Of a stretch of 58,000 nt of DNA, positions 33,987 through 44,924 are shown in pieces (within the stretch, counting starts at the first letter, position 1; every line of letters starts with the position of its first letter). The notes beneath the pieces are model-generated. The model ran no database searches. It saw only the letters and a list, made by a program, of their open reading frames with translations, and was not told where the DNA came from. The stretch is from positions 8,788,648 to 8,846,647 of the forward strand of contig CM043968.1 of NCBI GenBank assembly GCA_014529385.2. Reading direction: 5' to 3'. This DNA comes from Adiantum capillus-veneris. Its lineage: Eukaryota > Streptophyta > Polypodiopsida > Polypodiales > Pteridaceae. A program made the position numbers and the translations under genes.

Positions 33987-35520
33987 TGTAATGGAATTAG
34001 CCTATTCAACTTGAGAATAGCGGAAATTAATGAGAATACTTTCGAGAAATAACTTTGTGAGCATAGCAGGTAGACATAATTGAAGATAGCAACATAATCA
34101 TAGCAATTAGTCAACTTGGCATGAACAATACTTTTGCAAGAGAGAGAATTTAGAGAACATGACAACAGTTGAGGACCGGATTTATGTGGAGCCGGTCCCC
34201 CCTCCAATAGGCATTTGTATTATGATTTTGTCCTATTAAGAGAGACTTGTTACAATACATTCTTTGTGTTCCTTGTGACCTAGGTGATGCAATGAAGATG
34301 GAAAGCTTCATGCATCACAATCATAGCATAACATGAACTCGAAGAAAGCTTTAATTGTCCCAAGCCTCAGCCCTAAGACCTCAAACACCTTCGAAGGTGG
34401 AGAGAGCTAGCAGGGAATGAGGGTAGGGAAGAGGAAGAAGAAACATTTCATAGGAGAAAGAACTAGTTCCTCACTTATCATACTCTTGTTGCTAGCATAC
34501 ATAATAGCATAGTAATGAAGAAGAAGGAGATGACAAGCTCAAGCATTGAAGCATGGCTCTTGGTTGGATTTGCACTCCATAGCCAAGAGTGTTGGTGTAG
34601 GCTCTCAACCTCTACTTGCTTGGAGAGGGAGCTCTTGCACTTTGCATAGCACACAATGAGAGTGCTTGTGAGTGTGTGTGGGTGAGTATACCCCTCAAGC
34701 AAGCCCCTAGCTAGCTTGGGTCGACCCCCCCTTGTAGCTCATGCTTGAAGCTCATTGGACCCCTCCAGGCCTAGCCAATCACAAGCAGGAGCCATTACAA
34801 GCAACATGGGTAGCCTTGGGACAAGTGTCCCCCTTTCCCCTTTGAGAGAGAGGACTTGATAAATGCAAAATCAATTAGATAATTCAAGTAATTTATCATT
34901 GGACCCCTTTGAAGCCTAGCCAATAGGCTTCAAGCAACACATGAAGGTAACATGGGTAGGGACCTGACATGTGTCCTTGCTGCCTCTTCAAGATGGGGCT
35001 TCCCTTGTGTGTGTGAGTGGGTGTTCTCTCTCTAGCCCCTAGGAAAAGGGCTCGCCCCCCCTCTTGTAGGAATGCTTTTGACTTTAGGTGATCAAGCACC
35101 TTACTCACCAAGCATGACAAAGCACTTGAACTAGGGGGTGTTCCCACAAGCATCTCAGGCAAGCTTCTCAAGGCACCTCAAGTACCTTAATCATGCAGCA
35201 AGTCAAGCACCTCAAGCATGACAAACACCTCAAGCACGACAAGCACCTCAAGCAGGACAAGCACCTCGAGCTTGGGCCGGGTTCCCACCTCAAGCTCAGC
35301 CCTAGCTTACCTAAGGTCAAAGGACTTTTTCACACATTTATTGGAGGTCTTCGTTGAAGCTAACCCTAAGGTCTTATGCTCCATTGGTTAGCCTTGCTCT
35401 TTGATAGACCATCTCCCTTTTGGGCCCCTTTACCATTGGCCCCGTGTTGAAATAGATCTATAAGCACATATCTATATCTTAACACTTGTTCCCGTTTATT
35501 CTCCCACATTAAGTGATCTG
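33987..35520 (-). mobile_element. LTR-C, 5' LTR of chromovirus 2, truncated
   Basis: Ends CCATTACA next to the primer site. It is related to the LTRs at 14228-15831 and 40800-42407, sharing blocks such as 'gttgaggaccggattt' and 'gagccggtccccc'. It is more diverged and lacks about the first 60 bp of the LTR, where it joins LTR-B at about 35520. Confidence 0.85.
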
Positions 35521-36521
35521 GGGCCACATACCAGGAATACCTTGGGACTTCAACAGGAAGAATGATTCTATCTGGCTAGAATCGGGAGTTGTTGAAGTGG
35601 ATGTTTGTTTTGGTCAATCTTGATGTTCATTCATATCCTTGACTGGAATGAATGGTACCCGGCCGGGTGGTGTACCCGTCTGCGGCGTCATTGAAAAACA
35701 GCCTAGTCCGGGGAGGCCCGATGCCAATGGGAAAGGGGCGGTTGGATGATCTATGGATCATGGGTTTTTGGGAGGAATATGTGCATAATTAAGGAACTTG
35801 ATTGAATTGTTTACATGGAAAAATTGAACCTGGAAAGGCTAGGAACCATATGGGCTATCCCGCTCGTCCAACCCACCCCGGACTGTAGCTCCACCTCTCA
35901 GTATAATTTTTAAAAGGAACTTAAAGGTAAGAATAAAGCCTTTTCCACACTGATTAAATGGGAATTTTGTGAAGGAGCTACTCTGGAGAAGCGGTAGAGG
36001 CCTTAGTTATCTGGGACCTGTTGAGGAAGGATGACAAGGTATAAGTGTGTTTGCTTGTATACCTAAGATACATAACATGTTGGAAAGGTGGGAACATGCC
36101 TGATAAGTGTACATTCCAAGGATATGTAACAACTGCATGATGTAGTGGACGGTTTGACATGTCTTGAATTGATTTCCTTGCTTTCAAATTGTCTATATAG
36201 TAGGATAATACGACCTTGGAAATATACACTTACCGAAAGGTTCAGTGGGCAGGCGGATCCAGAGGGTTAGATGGCCGAAATTGATCACCAAATTTTATGT
36301 TTCACTAAATAAGTCTTCCAAGTGGGAAGGGAATCCGAGTTGGGGAATGGGAATAAAAAATATGGGAATTTGAGGGATTATGAGTAGTAAGTAACAACAC
36401 TCCTCTTAACGGAACGTAACAATTGCCATGCCCGACACTGTGTAGGGAAAAAGGAGTTGTCATCCTTGAACCAAGGAGGATCACTAGAGTGCTTCAACAG
36501 TCGGCCCTGGATGATAGCACA
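35521..36521 (+). mobile_element. LTR-B copy 3, right part
   Basis: Resumes at 'ggccacataccaggaatacc', equivalent to 23331. About 65 bp of LTR-B (equivalent to 23262-23327) is lost between 30744 and 35521, so chromovirus 2 is not a clean insertion. It runs to the shared junction with the transposase-like gene. Confidence 0.65.
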
Positions 36522-37753
36522 ACCTAGTCTAATGACGTTGAGAGTTGGGACAAATGAGGAAATGGATATCCACACAAGGGAACTCGAAAGGCTTTGGATT
36601 GTTTTGAGACCCGCATGGGTCCTCATTGGAATAACCATCTACACAATGGGTCGCACGCGAGCCTTGTATTCGTTGACATTCCCACTGGATATCCCCTTGC
36701 ACCTCATCCTTTGAAACCAGCCAAAGCACTCTCTTTGTGTTGGATCTCTGTGATCGAGCTGTGTCTTCAAATTTTGCCTTCAGAAAATTAACAACATCAG
36801 CTGCACCCATCATCGGTGCCCCATCTGGTTTCAGCTCCATGTGTTAGTGTTCTCTTGATGATAACACTAGCTCCATCGTGCTCCCCTTTTCCATGTCCCG
36901 ATGCGGAGAAGTTCCACATCATGTGCAAGCCTGTCAATTGATGGTACCTGGAAACAAAGTAAAAAGGTCGCCGTGCCTTGACTTGCGAAGCTGCTCCATC
37001 TGACCACACCCAATGATAGCGCAAACGGTGCCCTTGATCTTTTAGCCACCTGTCATGAAGCATAAAGCAATGCTTCACAAACAAAGTATCATGCTGCCTA
37101 TCATCAGATATGTAGAAGTGCAATGTCTTCTCTACGACACATCCCAAATTTCTAACATATATGATATGCACAAGGATTGTTACTTGTGTTGACCACCAAT
37201 GCATCAAATGTATTTCATTCTGTATTTTGAAGGGGTAATTTTCCGCAGATTCAATTACTGACACAAGAACATTGTTAGGAAATTTAAGCATACTTTCCTT
37301 AAAATGTTGTGCCTGCCTCCGAAAGATGAAGTTGCCCTTGATAAACTGTTTCACTGGATAGAAGGGCAACGTGGTCACCCCACATTAAAATAATTCCCCA
37401 ACCAAGCATTTCTTTGCATGGAACTCGTTGTCAACCGGCTTTGGACACAAGATGGACTCCCACAAACTACTTGTGTGCTGCCATACTACCTGATTTGCAG
37501 AGCACTTAGCTGCATCCTTAATGCTACAACACACGTCACATCTGCAATTATGAGCTTTTCCATGATGCCCAAACTTATTTTGGCGCATGTGATTGAAAGC
37601 CTCCTTGAGGAATAGCATCTGCACATGATACACACAGCAATAAGTATACCGTTCTTTTAGCTTTCGAACAAAGAATGGCTTCAGGGCCTCAAAAGACCTA
37701 AGAGACAGCTCGATCGTGGGGTGCGTTTGTTTGAAACTCTTGTACAGTTCCAC
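36522..37753 (-). pseudogene. Transposase-like gene copy 3, main 3' exon
   Basis: From the acceptor CTCAG before GTGGAACTG (37754-37755) to the stop at 36529. The Cys-rich block ERYTYCCVYHVQMLFL, the core ISDDRQHDTLFVKHCF, VWSDGAASQVK and GHGKGEHDGASVIIKRTLTH are all present. The first acidic motif reads VIESAENY, where copy 1 has VIDFAENY, so one presumed catalytic Asp is lost. It carries the shared TAA at 37385-37387 and a frameshift near 36840. Confidence 0.7.
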
Positions 37754-38294
37754 CTGAGATACGAAAACAATGTAGGTTACAATCCATGAAGATTACACAC
37801 AGATGCAAGCTTTGAAAGTTACAATAACCAGACCCAACAGTTAGTATTAAAGTTCCAAATTTGGTAATGAGAACTCAGCTAGCAGTGAATTCAGCAAAGT
37901 ACCAGCCTCAAAGACTTGTTACTCTGCAAATAGCACCAAAACCTTTGTAAAGTACCAAAATCAGAATTCAGCTAGCAGAGAATGCGGCACACTACCAGCC
38001 TCAGAGACTTGGTACTGTGCAAATACCACCAAAACATTTGTAAAGTACCCAAATCAGAATTCAACTAGCAAAGAATTCAGCACACTACCAGCCTCAAAGA
38101 CTTGGTACTGTGCAAATAGCACCAAAATCTTTGTAAAGTACCAAAATCAGAATTCAGCTCATAGAGAATTCAACACACGACCAGGCTCAAAGACTTGAAA
38201 CTGTGCTAATAGCACCAAAACCTTTGTAAAGTACCACAATCATAATGCAGCTAGCTGAGAATTCAGCACAGTACCAGCCTCAGAGACTTGGTTA
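37754..38294 (-). repeat. Intron 93-bp tandem array (copy 3), truncated
   Basis: Same units as at 6930-7329 and 25680-26450, about five copies. Ends abruptly at 'gagacttggt' (38294), after which unrelated sequence follows. Confidence 0.85.
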
Positions 38295-39001
38295 AAAAAT
38301 TTGGTCTTTTTGTCTTCTTTTAAATATGTCCGACGAGTGTGAAAGTGTGCAAGAATTCACATGCAAAAATTGTGGAAAATTAAAAGGGCAACATAAAATT
38401 GGAGAGGTGGGCCCGTTGACCAGGGGATACGATTCTACGCATGTAAAGTGAGGAGGGGGTGTGATCAGCATAAGAGAAGGGTAGATGCTCCACGTGGGGT
38501 GCAAAGGCCACCATGTGTGCACCGATTGAAATCAGCACATCCATCACTCCGACTATTGCAGGTCCTTCCAATTGCGTGCTCGAAGCAAGGGAGTGTCTCG
38601 GAAGTACATAAAATGCTACATGTGAGGGTTAGGCATCGACATACGGAACCACCTTTCTTCCGCTTCCATACAATGCTTGAGAAGGTGCGAGGGTGAAGAT
38701 GCTAGCGATGAGGGTGTAAGGCACACTTCCCATGGGTCCCCAAATAAAAGTTGCTCTGGTACTACTGTGAGGAGTAGTGTTGCTAATCCTTGATTAAGCA
38801 CTTAAACTTCATCAACAAGACTGAAACTTGCATCCAAGAGACTAGGGAAGATTTTATTTTTGGTTGAATTGATTGATGAAAGTGTGATACAAGAGCCCCT
38901 CTTATAGGAGATAAAGAGACACATGTGAATAGGCATGCCGATCACGTAGACACACGTTGGCGTGATGCTATGCGTTCACGATATGAAAAACCATGCGAAT
39001 G
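38295..39001. other. Unassigned sequence
   Basis: Several short frames, none recognisable. No repeat relation to other parts of the window was found. Confidence 0.4.
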
Positions 39002-39401
39002 GTTGATGTGGAGAAAGTGTGTTGGGAGTGTCAAGCTCATACAAAAAGACTGTTGCTTTTGAGTTCTTCTTAGAGAAAAAACAAGCAATTGCGATCACGT
39101 CTTTCGTGCGCGTAGTTTTTTGGTCCAAACTACTTTTCGGAAGTGGTAGAAGGAAGAAAAGTCAACTGGGAGTGTTCTCACCAAGTGTCGTGGAGTTTTA
39201 CAACCCTTCTGAAGCTAACGGAGCAATCAAAACCTCCATCCGGCGATACAACAAAAGTTACTTTTCTGGGGCTTCTTTTGGATGAAAAGAAAAGAGAAAA
39301 ACAAAAATAAAAGAAATCAAGCGGATAGTTCTGCTTCTTTATAAGAGAGCCTAGAGATAGAGATAGGGTATCACAAGCTAAGAGTTTTAGGATGCTTGGG
39401 A
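39002..39401 (+). repeat. Direct repeat, unit 1
   Basis: About 400 bp starting GTTGATGTGGAGAAAGTGTG, repeated 605 bp downstream. Shared blocks include 'gtgttgggagtgtcaagctcat', 'tttttggtccaaactac', 'caaaacctccatccgg' and 'ataagagagcctag'. An LTR pair is possible but no primer site was seen. Confidence 0.8.
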
Positions 39402-39606
39402 TCAAACAAGGATGAAGGGTTGAGGTTCCATTCAGGTGTTAGATTGGGTTTTGTATCAATTTTTTGATAATTAAACACAGGCTTGTTAGGATTTTAGTGT
39501 AGAGTTCCTGTGTATTTTGGCTCAATTTTTCTCAAATTTGTGTAGCCAAAGATGCCGCTCCTATCCGGCTAAAGTAAAACTCTTCTTCTGGTGCAAGATT
39601 TGTATA

Positions 39607-40000
39607 GTTGATGTGGAGGATGTGTGTTGGGAGTGTCAAGCTCATGCAGAAAGCATGTTGCTTTTGAGTTGTTCTTAGAGGAAAAACAAGAAATCGCGAT
39701 TGTGTATTTCGTGTGCGTAGGTTTTTGGGTCCAAACTACTTTCCAAAAGTGGGAGGAGAAAAAGTGAGCCGGGAGCTTTCTCATCAGGTGTCCCCCCTTT
39801 TGAAGCCATCTTAGTTGTCAAAACCTCCATCCGGGCAACACAACAAAAGCTACTTTTTTGGGATTTCTTTTTGACAAAAAGAAAAGAGAAAAACAACAAC
39901 AAAAGCAATAAAATGGATGTTTGTTTTGTTTTTTATAAGAGAGCCTAGGGATAGAGATAGGGTCACAAGCTAGAGTAAGAGGATGCTTCGGATCAAACAA
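39607..40000 (+). repeat. Direct repeat, unit 2
   Basis: Partner of 39002-39401, with scattered substitutions and small indels, so the duplication is not recent. Confidence 0.8.
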
Positions 40001-40794
40001 GTTTATACTCCCATTTGTGCAATCAATAAAAGTAAATACTGCTCCCGTAACATGTGGGGGGTAAAACCGGCCTGTTCAACTACAAAAGGGCGGTAAACCA
40101 AAACTTTTACCCACTTTTATGTCGTCTAAACTTTACCTGCACTTAATGACACGAAGCTGAAAATTTCCCCGGGAAGCTAGAGTGCTCGTGAACTTGGACA
40201 ATGACACCCTATAGGCCCCAAAGACTGTCCCCTTGCAGTGTTTCTTTAATATAAATTGAAGGAAAGTAAATGATCAAGGTTACAAAGCTGTCCCAAACTT
40301 AGTGAGAGTACAACTCACACTCTTGGACCAATTTCAACAGTATTTCTGTAGAACCAAGTACCTCGGACCAAATTCTTATGCTAGAGGTGTCTTCCCACAC
40401 CTAATCGTGCACTTTTAAGAGCCTGGTGAGAAAATTTAGCGCGTTGAATTTTCTATTTTTAGGCCTCCCTAACATTCCAAATCTCTTGTGCACTATCCCT
40501 TGAGCTTCGCTGAAGCTATTGGAGCATAATGACACCAAAAATGACCGAAACCCTAAACCTGCAAAAATACATAGCAGGCTGTATTTTCCTGTTTCGGCTC
40601 CGTTTTGCATGCCAATCACTTGTGTGAGTAGCCTGCAGGCTTCCGCACGTGTAGGGTTACTTGCCCCTTGAATCTCTCGAGATTTCATGCGAGGAATCTC
40701 AGGAAAACAACGTTTTCCTCGCGAGTACCTGCTTGGAATTGCAATTAGCAATTTCGGTACCCGTTCAAGGGACTCTTGCCTCAGCCATAGAGCA
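40001..40794. other. Unassigned sequence left of the solo LTR
   Basis: A minus-strand open frame (40814-40401) runs across the LTR boundary. It shows no known domain and is probably not a gene. Confidence 0.4.
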
Positions 40795-40799
40795 TGAAA

Positions 40800-42407
40800 T
40801 GTCATAATAATCAATATCTAATTCTCCTAAATGATTTTCTTATATTAAACTGATAATTTAATGTGGGGAAGTGCCAGGGGAGAAAAAGCTAGAATATTTG
40901 TTAAGCTAGCAGACCGGCCATAGTAGGGATCCAAAGGAGGGAAAATAGGGATCCAAAGGGGGGGCCATCTGCAAAAGAGCCATGTGTAACAATGGGCTAA
41001 AAAGACCCTAAGGTTCAGCCCATTAAGACTTCCAAAATGCTAAGGTTCCAAAATTCAAAGGTTGTGTCCAAAGGTCAAACCTAGAGGAAATTGGATGCTT
41101 TGTGTGTGACTAAAAAGTCTTGGCATATCCCTACATGGGAGGGGGCGAGCCTTGAGAGTAGGGGATGAGAGAGAAAGCCACACACACACACACACACACA
41201 CACACGCAGGCTCCCTTTACACAAAGGGAATGAGGGACACATGTCAGCTCCCTACGCCAGATGCCCACAAGGTGTGCCCAGTTTCTATTGGGTGACCCTT
41301 GAAGTGGACCAATGAGAATTAAGCTAGAGTAAATCTAGTTTAATTAATTTAAAAAACATTTAATAAAAGAAACCAATGAGAATTAAGTCTCCTGGAAGAC
41401 TATTGGGCAGTCTCACAAGGGGTCCAATGAGCATTCAGGAGCCCAATGGCTTGCCTGATTCCTATTGGCCAAGAGTCAAAGGGGTCCAATGAGAGTTTAG
41501 TTAAATTATTTAATTACCTAAAGCTCTCACAAAAGGGGAAAGGGGGACACATGTCAGAAGGCTATCACTTATGCTGCTTAATAATCATTGGTTTGACTTG
41601 GGGAGAGCCAATGAGGGCTCAGCAAGAGCAAATAGCAAGAGGGCTCGCCCAAGAGAGAGAGAGGGGGCTGATTTTTGCAAGGAATTATCACACACACACA
41701 CACTCACACACAGTCTATGTGTGAAGCAAAGAAGACTATCTCTTCCCAAGCTTTAATGGAGAGCTCATCACCTACTCCAAGCTTGTGAGATAGAAGCCTA
41801 CATCAACACACTCTTGGCTTGTGGATGCAAATCCAACCAAGAGCCAAGCTTCAATGCATGCTCATCTCCTCTACCAAGCTAATTACTAAGCTAAAGCTAT
41901 GCTAATATGAGTGATTATGTGAGGAGATGTACATCTTTCTCGTAAGATACTCATTCTTCCTCTCAATCTACTCTCATACCCTGTAGCTCTCACCATCTTC
42001 GAAGGTGTGTGAGGTCTTGGGTCTGAGAACGGGGATAATTCAAGTTGTGTTTGCTAAGTTTTTTGCTTAGTGCATGAAGCTTTCATCTTCATTGCACTAG
42101 CTAGTCTTGAAGGAACACAAAGAATTGTATTGTACAATGTCTCTCTTGATGGGAGAAACCATAATACAAAGCCTTTTGGAGGGGGGACTGGCTCCATGCA
42201 AATCCGGTCCTCAATTGTTGTCATTAGCTTAATTTCTCTCTCTTTTGAAAGTATTGTCCATGCTATCTAACTAGGTGTTATGCTTTTTGTTGCTCTCTCC
42301 ACCCAAGCACTCTTGTAATTCTCATTAGGAATCTATTGTAATGAAATGCCCACTATGTTCATGCTCATTTCCGCTACACACAAGTTATTAGGCCATTAAA
42401 TGTTACA
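40800..42407 (+). mobile_element. Solo LTR-C (1.61 kb) with target duplication
   Basis: Begins TGTCATAATAATC and ends AAATGTTACA. It is flanked by the direct repeat TGAAA at 40795-40799 and 42408-42412. It is the inverted counterpart of the chromovirus 1 3' LTR. No internal domain is present, so this is a solo LTR formed by recombination between the two LTRs of a complete element. A (CA)n tract lies at 41179-41205. Confidence 0.95.
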
Positions 42408-42412
42408 TGAAA

Positions 42413-42468
42413 CCACACAACTGTACATTCATATGACAAGCCCACGAGAGGGGCATCACATGTGAGAT

Positions 42469-42543
<75 letters not shown>

Positions 42544-42691
42544 CGCTGGAACTCGAGGGAAGATAAACCACCAAACAGGTAAAGCTGTATACACAAGACA
42601 TGCTGGTACATGACCCCCAGGCCACCCATATATATGGTGCCTAGAGGGAGGTCGCGTCGTGACTGCAGACCAGAATCCAATGCTAAATTTG

Positions 42692-42749
<58 letters not shown>

Positions 42750-42831
42750 TTCACGCAAGTTGGCTGCTCTATTTAATTCAAGTCAAATGCAGTCTTTTGT
42801 GCGTCTCAATTGTACTCTGGCGTATGTGGCA

Positions 42832-42897
<66 letters not shown>

Positions 42898-43190
42898 CAG
42901 TGTGCAGTGTGTGACAATGAAAGAAAGAGAAAGAAAGAATGATGTATGAAGTTTTAATGTCCACTAGAGGCCGGAATCGGCCCATGACAAAACAGATGTA
43001 ACATAGGTGTGTCCTCCGACCATCATTGTGTGTGTGTGTGTGTGTGTGTGTAGTGGCCGTGCGGACAAGTGTGGGCACCATCTGGACCATGTAACAAGAG
43101 GACAAAATGGCATGCAAGTGGGTGGCCAACCCGGGACACAACTAGCCATTCAAGAAAGGATGAGCAAGCAACCGAGGATGAACTCTAACA
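42413..43190 (-). mobile_element. Probable 3' LTR of a Ty1/copia element with microsatellites
   Basis: On the minus strand this region starts TGTTAGAGTTCATCC right after a polypurine tract (GAGAGGGGG, 43191-43200) and the end of copia RNase H. The distal end is undefined because no partner LTR is in the window. It holds (GA)n at 42471-42539, (TA)n at 42694-42725, (GA)n at 42725-42749 and 42834-42895, and (GT)n at 43027-43052. Confidence 0.5.
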
Positions 43191-43530
43191 CCCCCTCTCA
43201 ACACTGGATGCTGAAGAAAAGAGGGTGCGAAGTAGTGAGGCCAAGATCTGCTGAGAAGCAGCTCTTGTGAAGATGTCTGCCACATTGTCCGCCCTAGGAC
43301 AGTAAACCAGTCTGATGTCACCCACCAAAATCCGCTCCCAAACATAGTGATATTGAACCTCAATGTGCTTGGTCCGTTTATGGAACACTGGATTCTTGGC
43401 AATGGCAATGCAACTCTGATTGTTGCACGAAAGAAGTGTTGTAGCTGTTGTGGGAACCCGAGCTCCCCCAAGAGTCTCTGTAACCAAATGCCTTCACACG
43501 CAGCGTAGCAAGCTGTGCGGTACTCCACCT
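43191..43530 (-). pseudogene. pol: Ty1/copia RNase H fragment
   Basis: Two overlapping frames together give the copia RNase H blocks EYRTACYAACEGIWLQRLL, LLSCNNQSCIAIAKNPVFHK, RTKHIEVQYHYVWERI and ADNVADIFTRA. The frameshift between them lies near 43460-43480. Confidence 0.85.
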
Positions 43531-43602
43531 CTATAGAAGAGAGCGCAACGGTGGGTTGCCTCTTGCTGCTCCAAGAAATAGGTCCCGAGCTGAGTGTGAA
43601 AA

Positions 43603-44420
43603 CTACTCTTGTCGTAGAACACCGGGTGTCGGGATTACTAGCCTAGTCCGAATCGCACCAACCACGCAAGGTGAAACCGCGAGAACGACGATAGAAGATC
43701 CCCAGATCCACTGTGTCGGAGACATACCGCACTGTGCGAAGGGCACATTTCCAATGCCGCTGTCGAGGCTTGGAGGAAAAGGAACTGAGTGTGAAAATTG
43801 CATAACAAATGTCTGGGCGTGAATAGGTGAGCCACACTAAACAACCCACAACATTGTGATACTGTGTCTGGTCAAAACCCATGATGAAGGATCATGCAGA
43901 GAGGCTCTCCCCGGGTTCTAATGGAGTGCCAATAGGTTTGCACTGTCCCATTCTGTGTCGGTCCAAAATGTCCTTGGCGTACTTCCATTGAGAGAAGAAG
44001 ATGCCGTGAGAGGTCTGATATATCTCAAAACCAAGGAAGAAGTGTAGCAATCCAAGTTCCGTTATCTCAAAAGTCGTCTCTAGAGCCTTCATGATGGAAC
44101 GGATCGTGTCCGTACAAGAACCTGTGAAAAGTAAGTCGTCCACATATATGATAACAATAGCAATCAAACTGCCCTGGGAAGCAACGTAGCAGTTGGTATC
44201 CCAAAAATACGCTTCAATCCGAGAGATATGAAGAACTCATCAATCCTCTGATACCAGAACCGTGAAGCTTGCTGCAGGCCATAGAGCGCCTTGTATGGTA
44301 GACAAACCCAGTCCTTGTAGCCGGCTTTCGCAAAGCTCGGCGGTTGCTCAACATATACCTCCGATGTAAGAGTGCCATTAAGGAATGCACCCTTGACATC
44401 CTCAATTTTAATGGCTTTAT
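43603..44420 (-). pseudogene. pol: Ty1/copia reverse transcriptase fragment
   Basis: Copia RT with the catalytic YVDDLLFTG (near 44130), FEITELGLLHFFLGFEI, CKPIGTPLEPGESLSA, then YHNVVGCLVWLTYSRPDICY (near 43850). The upstream part is KIEDVKGAFLNG-like, with LYGLQQASRFWY in a second frame (44214-44405). At least two frameshifts. The N-terminal half of pol is missing beyond about 44420. Confidence 0.85.
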
Positions 44421-44569
44421 GTCAAGCCCGATTTGCTTATTTGGGTAAAGTACGAGTAGTCAAATAATCAAGGCGTCCAAAAATAAAATAAAAATTCCAT
44501 AAAGAAAACCAACAAATAAAGTTAGTTATCTGTCACAGCCTTGTGACAGGGGACCCTAAGAGGGTGGTG

Positions 44570-44604
<35 letters not shown>

Positions 44605-44924
44605 TCTCTCCCTAAAGGAAAGAAGGAACCAATCTCATAATACATCTACATAATGGTTGTGTTTGTGCGAATCATAGATCTTGGTGTGGTCTCTTTTCCA
44701 CTGCACCTAACAGGAAGACAGGCTGCATGCATATTTTTAGTGCTGATCAGCCTTCCACTACATGAGATTCTCATTGGGATATATTGGTGAGAGATTTACA
44801 TTCTTTAGCTTTCTGAACAACAAATATTCGTTGTTTTATAGAGCAACTTTTGTAGGCTGATATCAGTGAGGGCAAGAATAGTTGATGCACGAATGATTCT
44901 AATTTAAACTGTATCGTTGTGAAG
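44421..44924 (+). other. Intron or 5' flank of the FLOE-like gene
   Basis: Contains a (CT)n run around 44573-44612 and AT-rich sequence. It ends in a plausible splice acceptor (GTGAAG, AG at 44923-44924). No earlier exon recognised. Confidence 0.4.

Noticed and set aside
36521-36522. Primer binding site right after the LTR-B end
   Set aside because: The bases after 36521 (acctagtctaatgac) do not match a tRNA 3' end that I know, so the transposase-like gene is not shown to be LTR-B internal sequence.
40401-40814. 137-codon minus-strand open frame
   Set aside because: It crosses the boundary of the solo LTR, which inserted later, and shows no recognisable domain.
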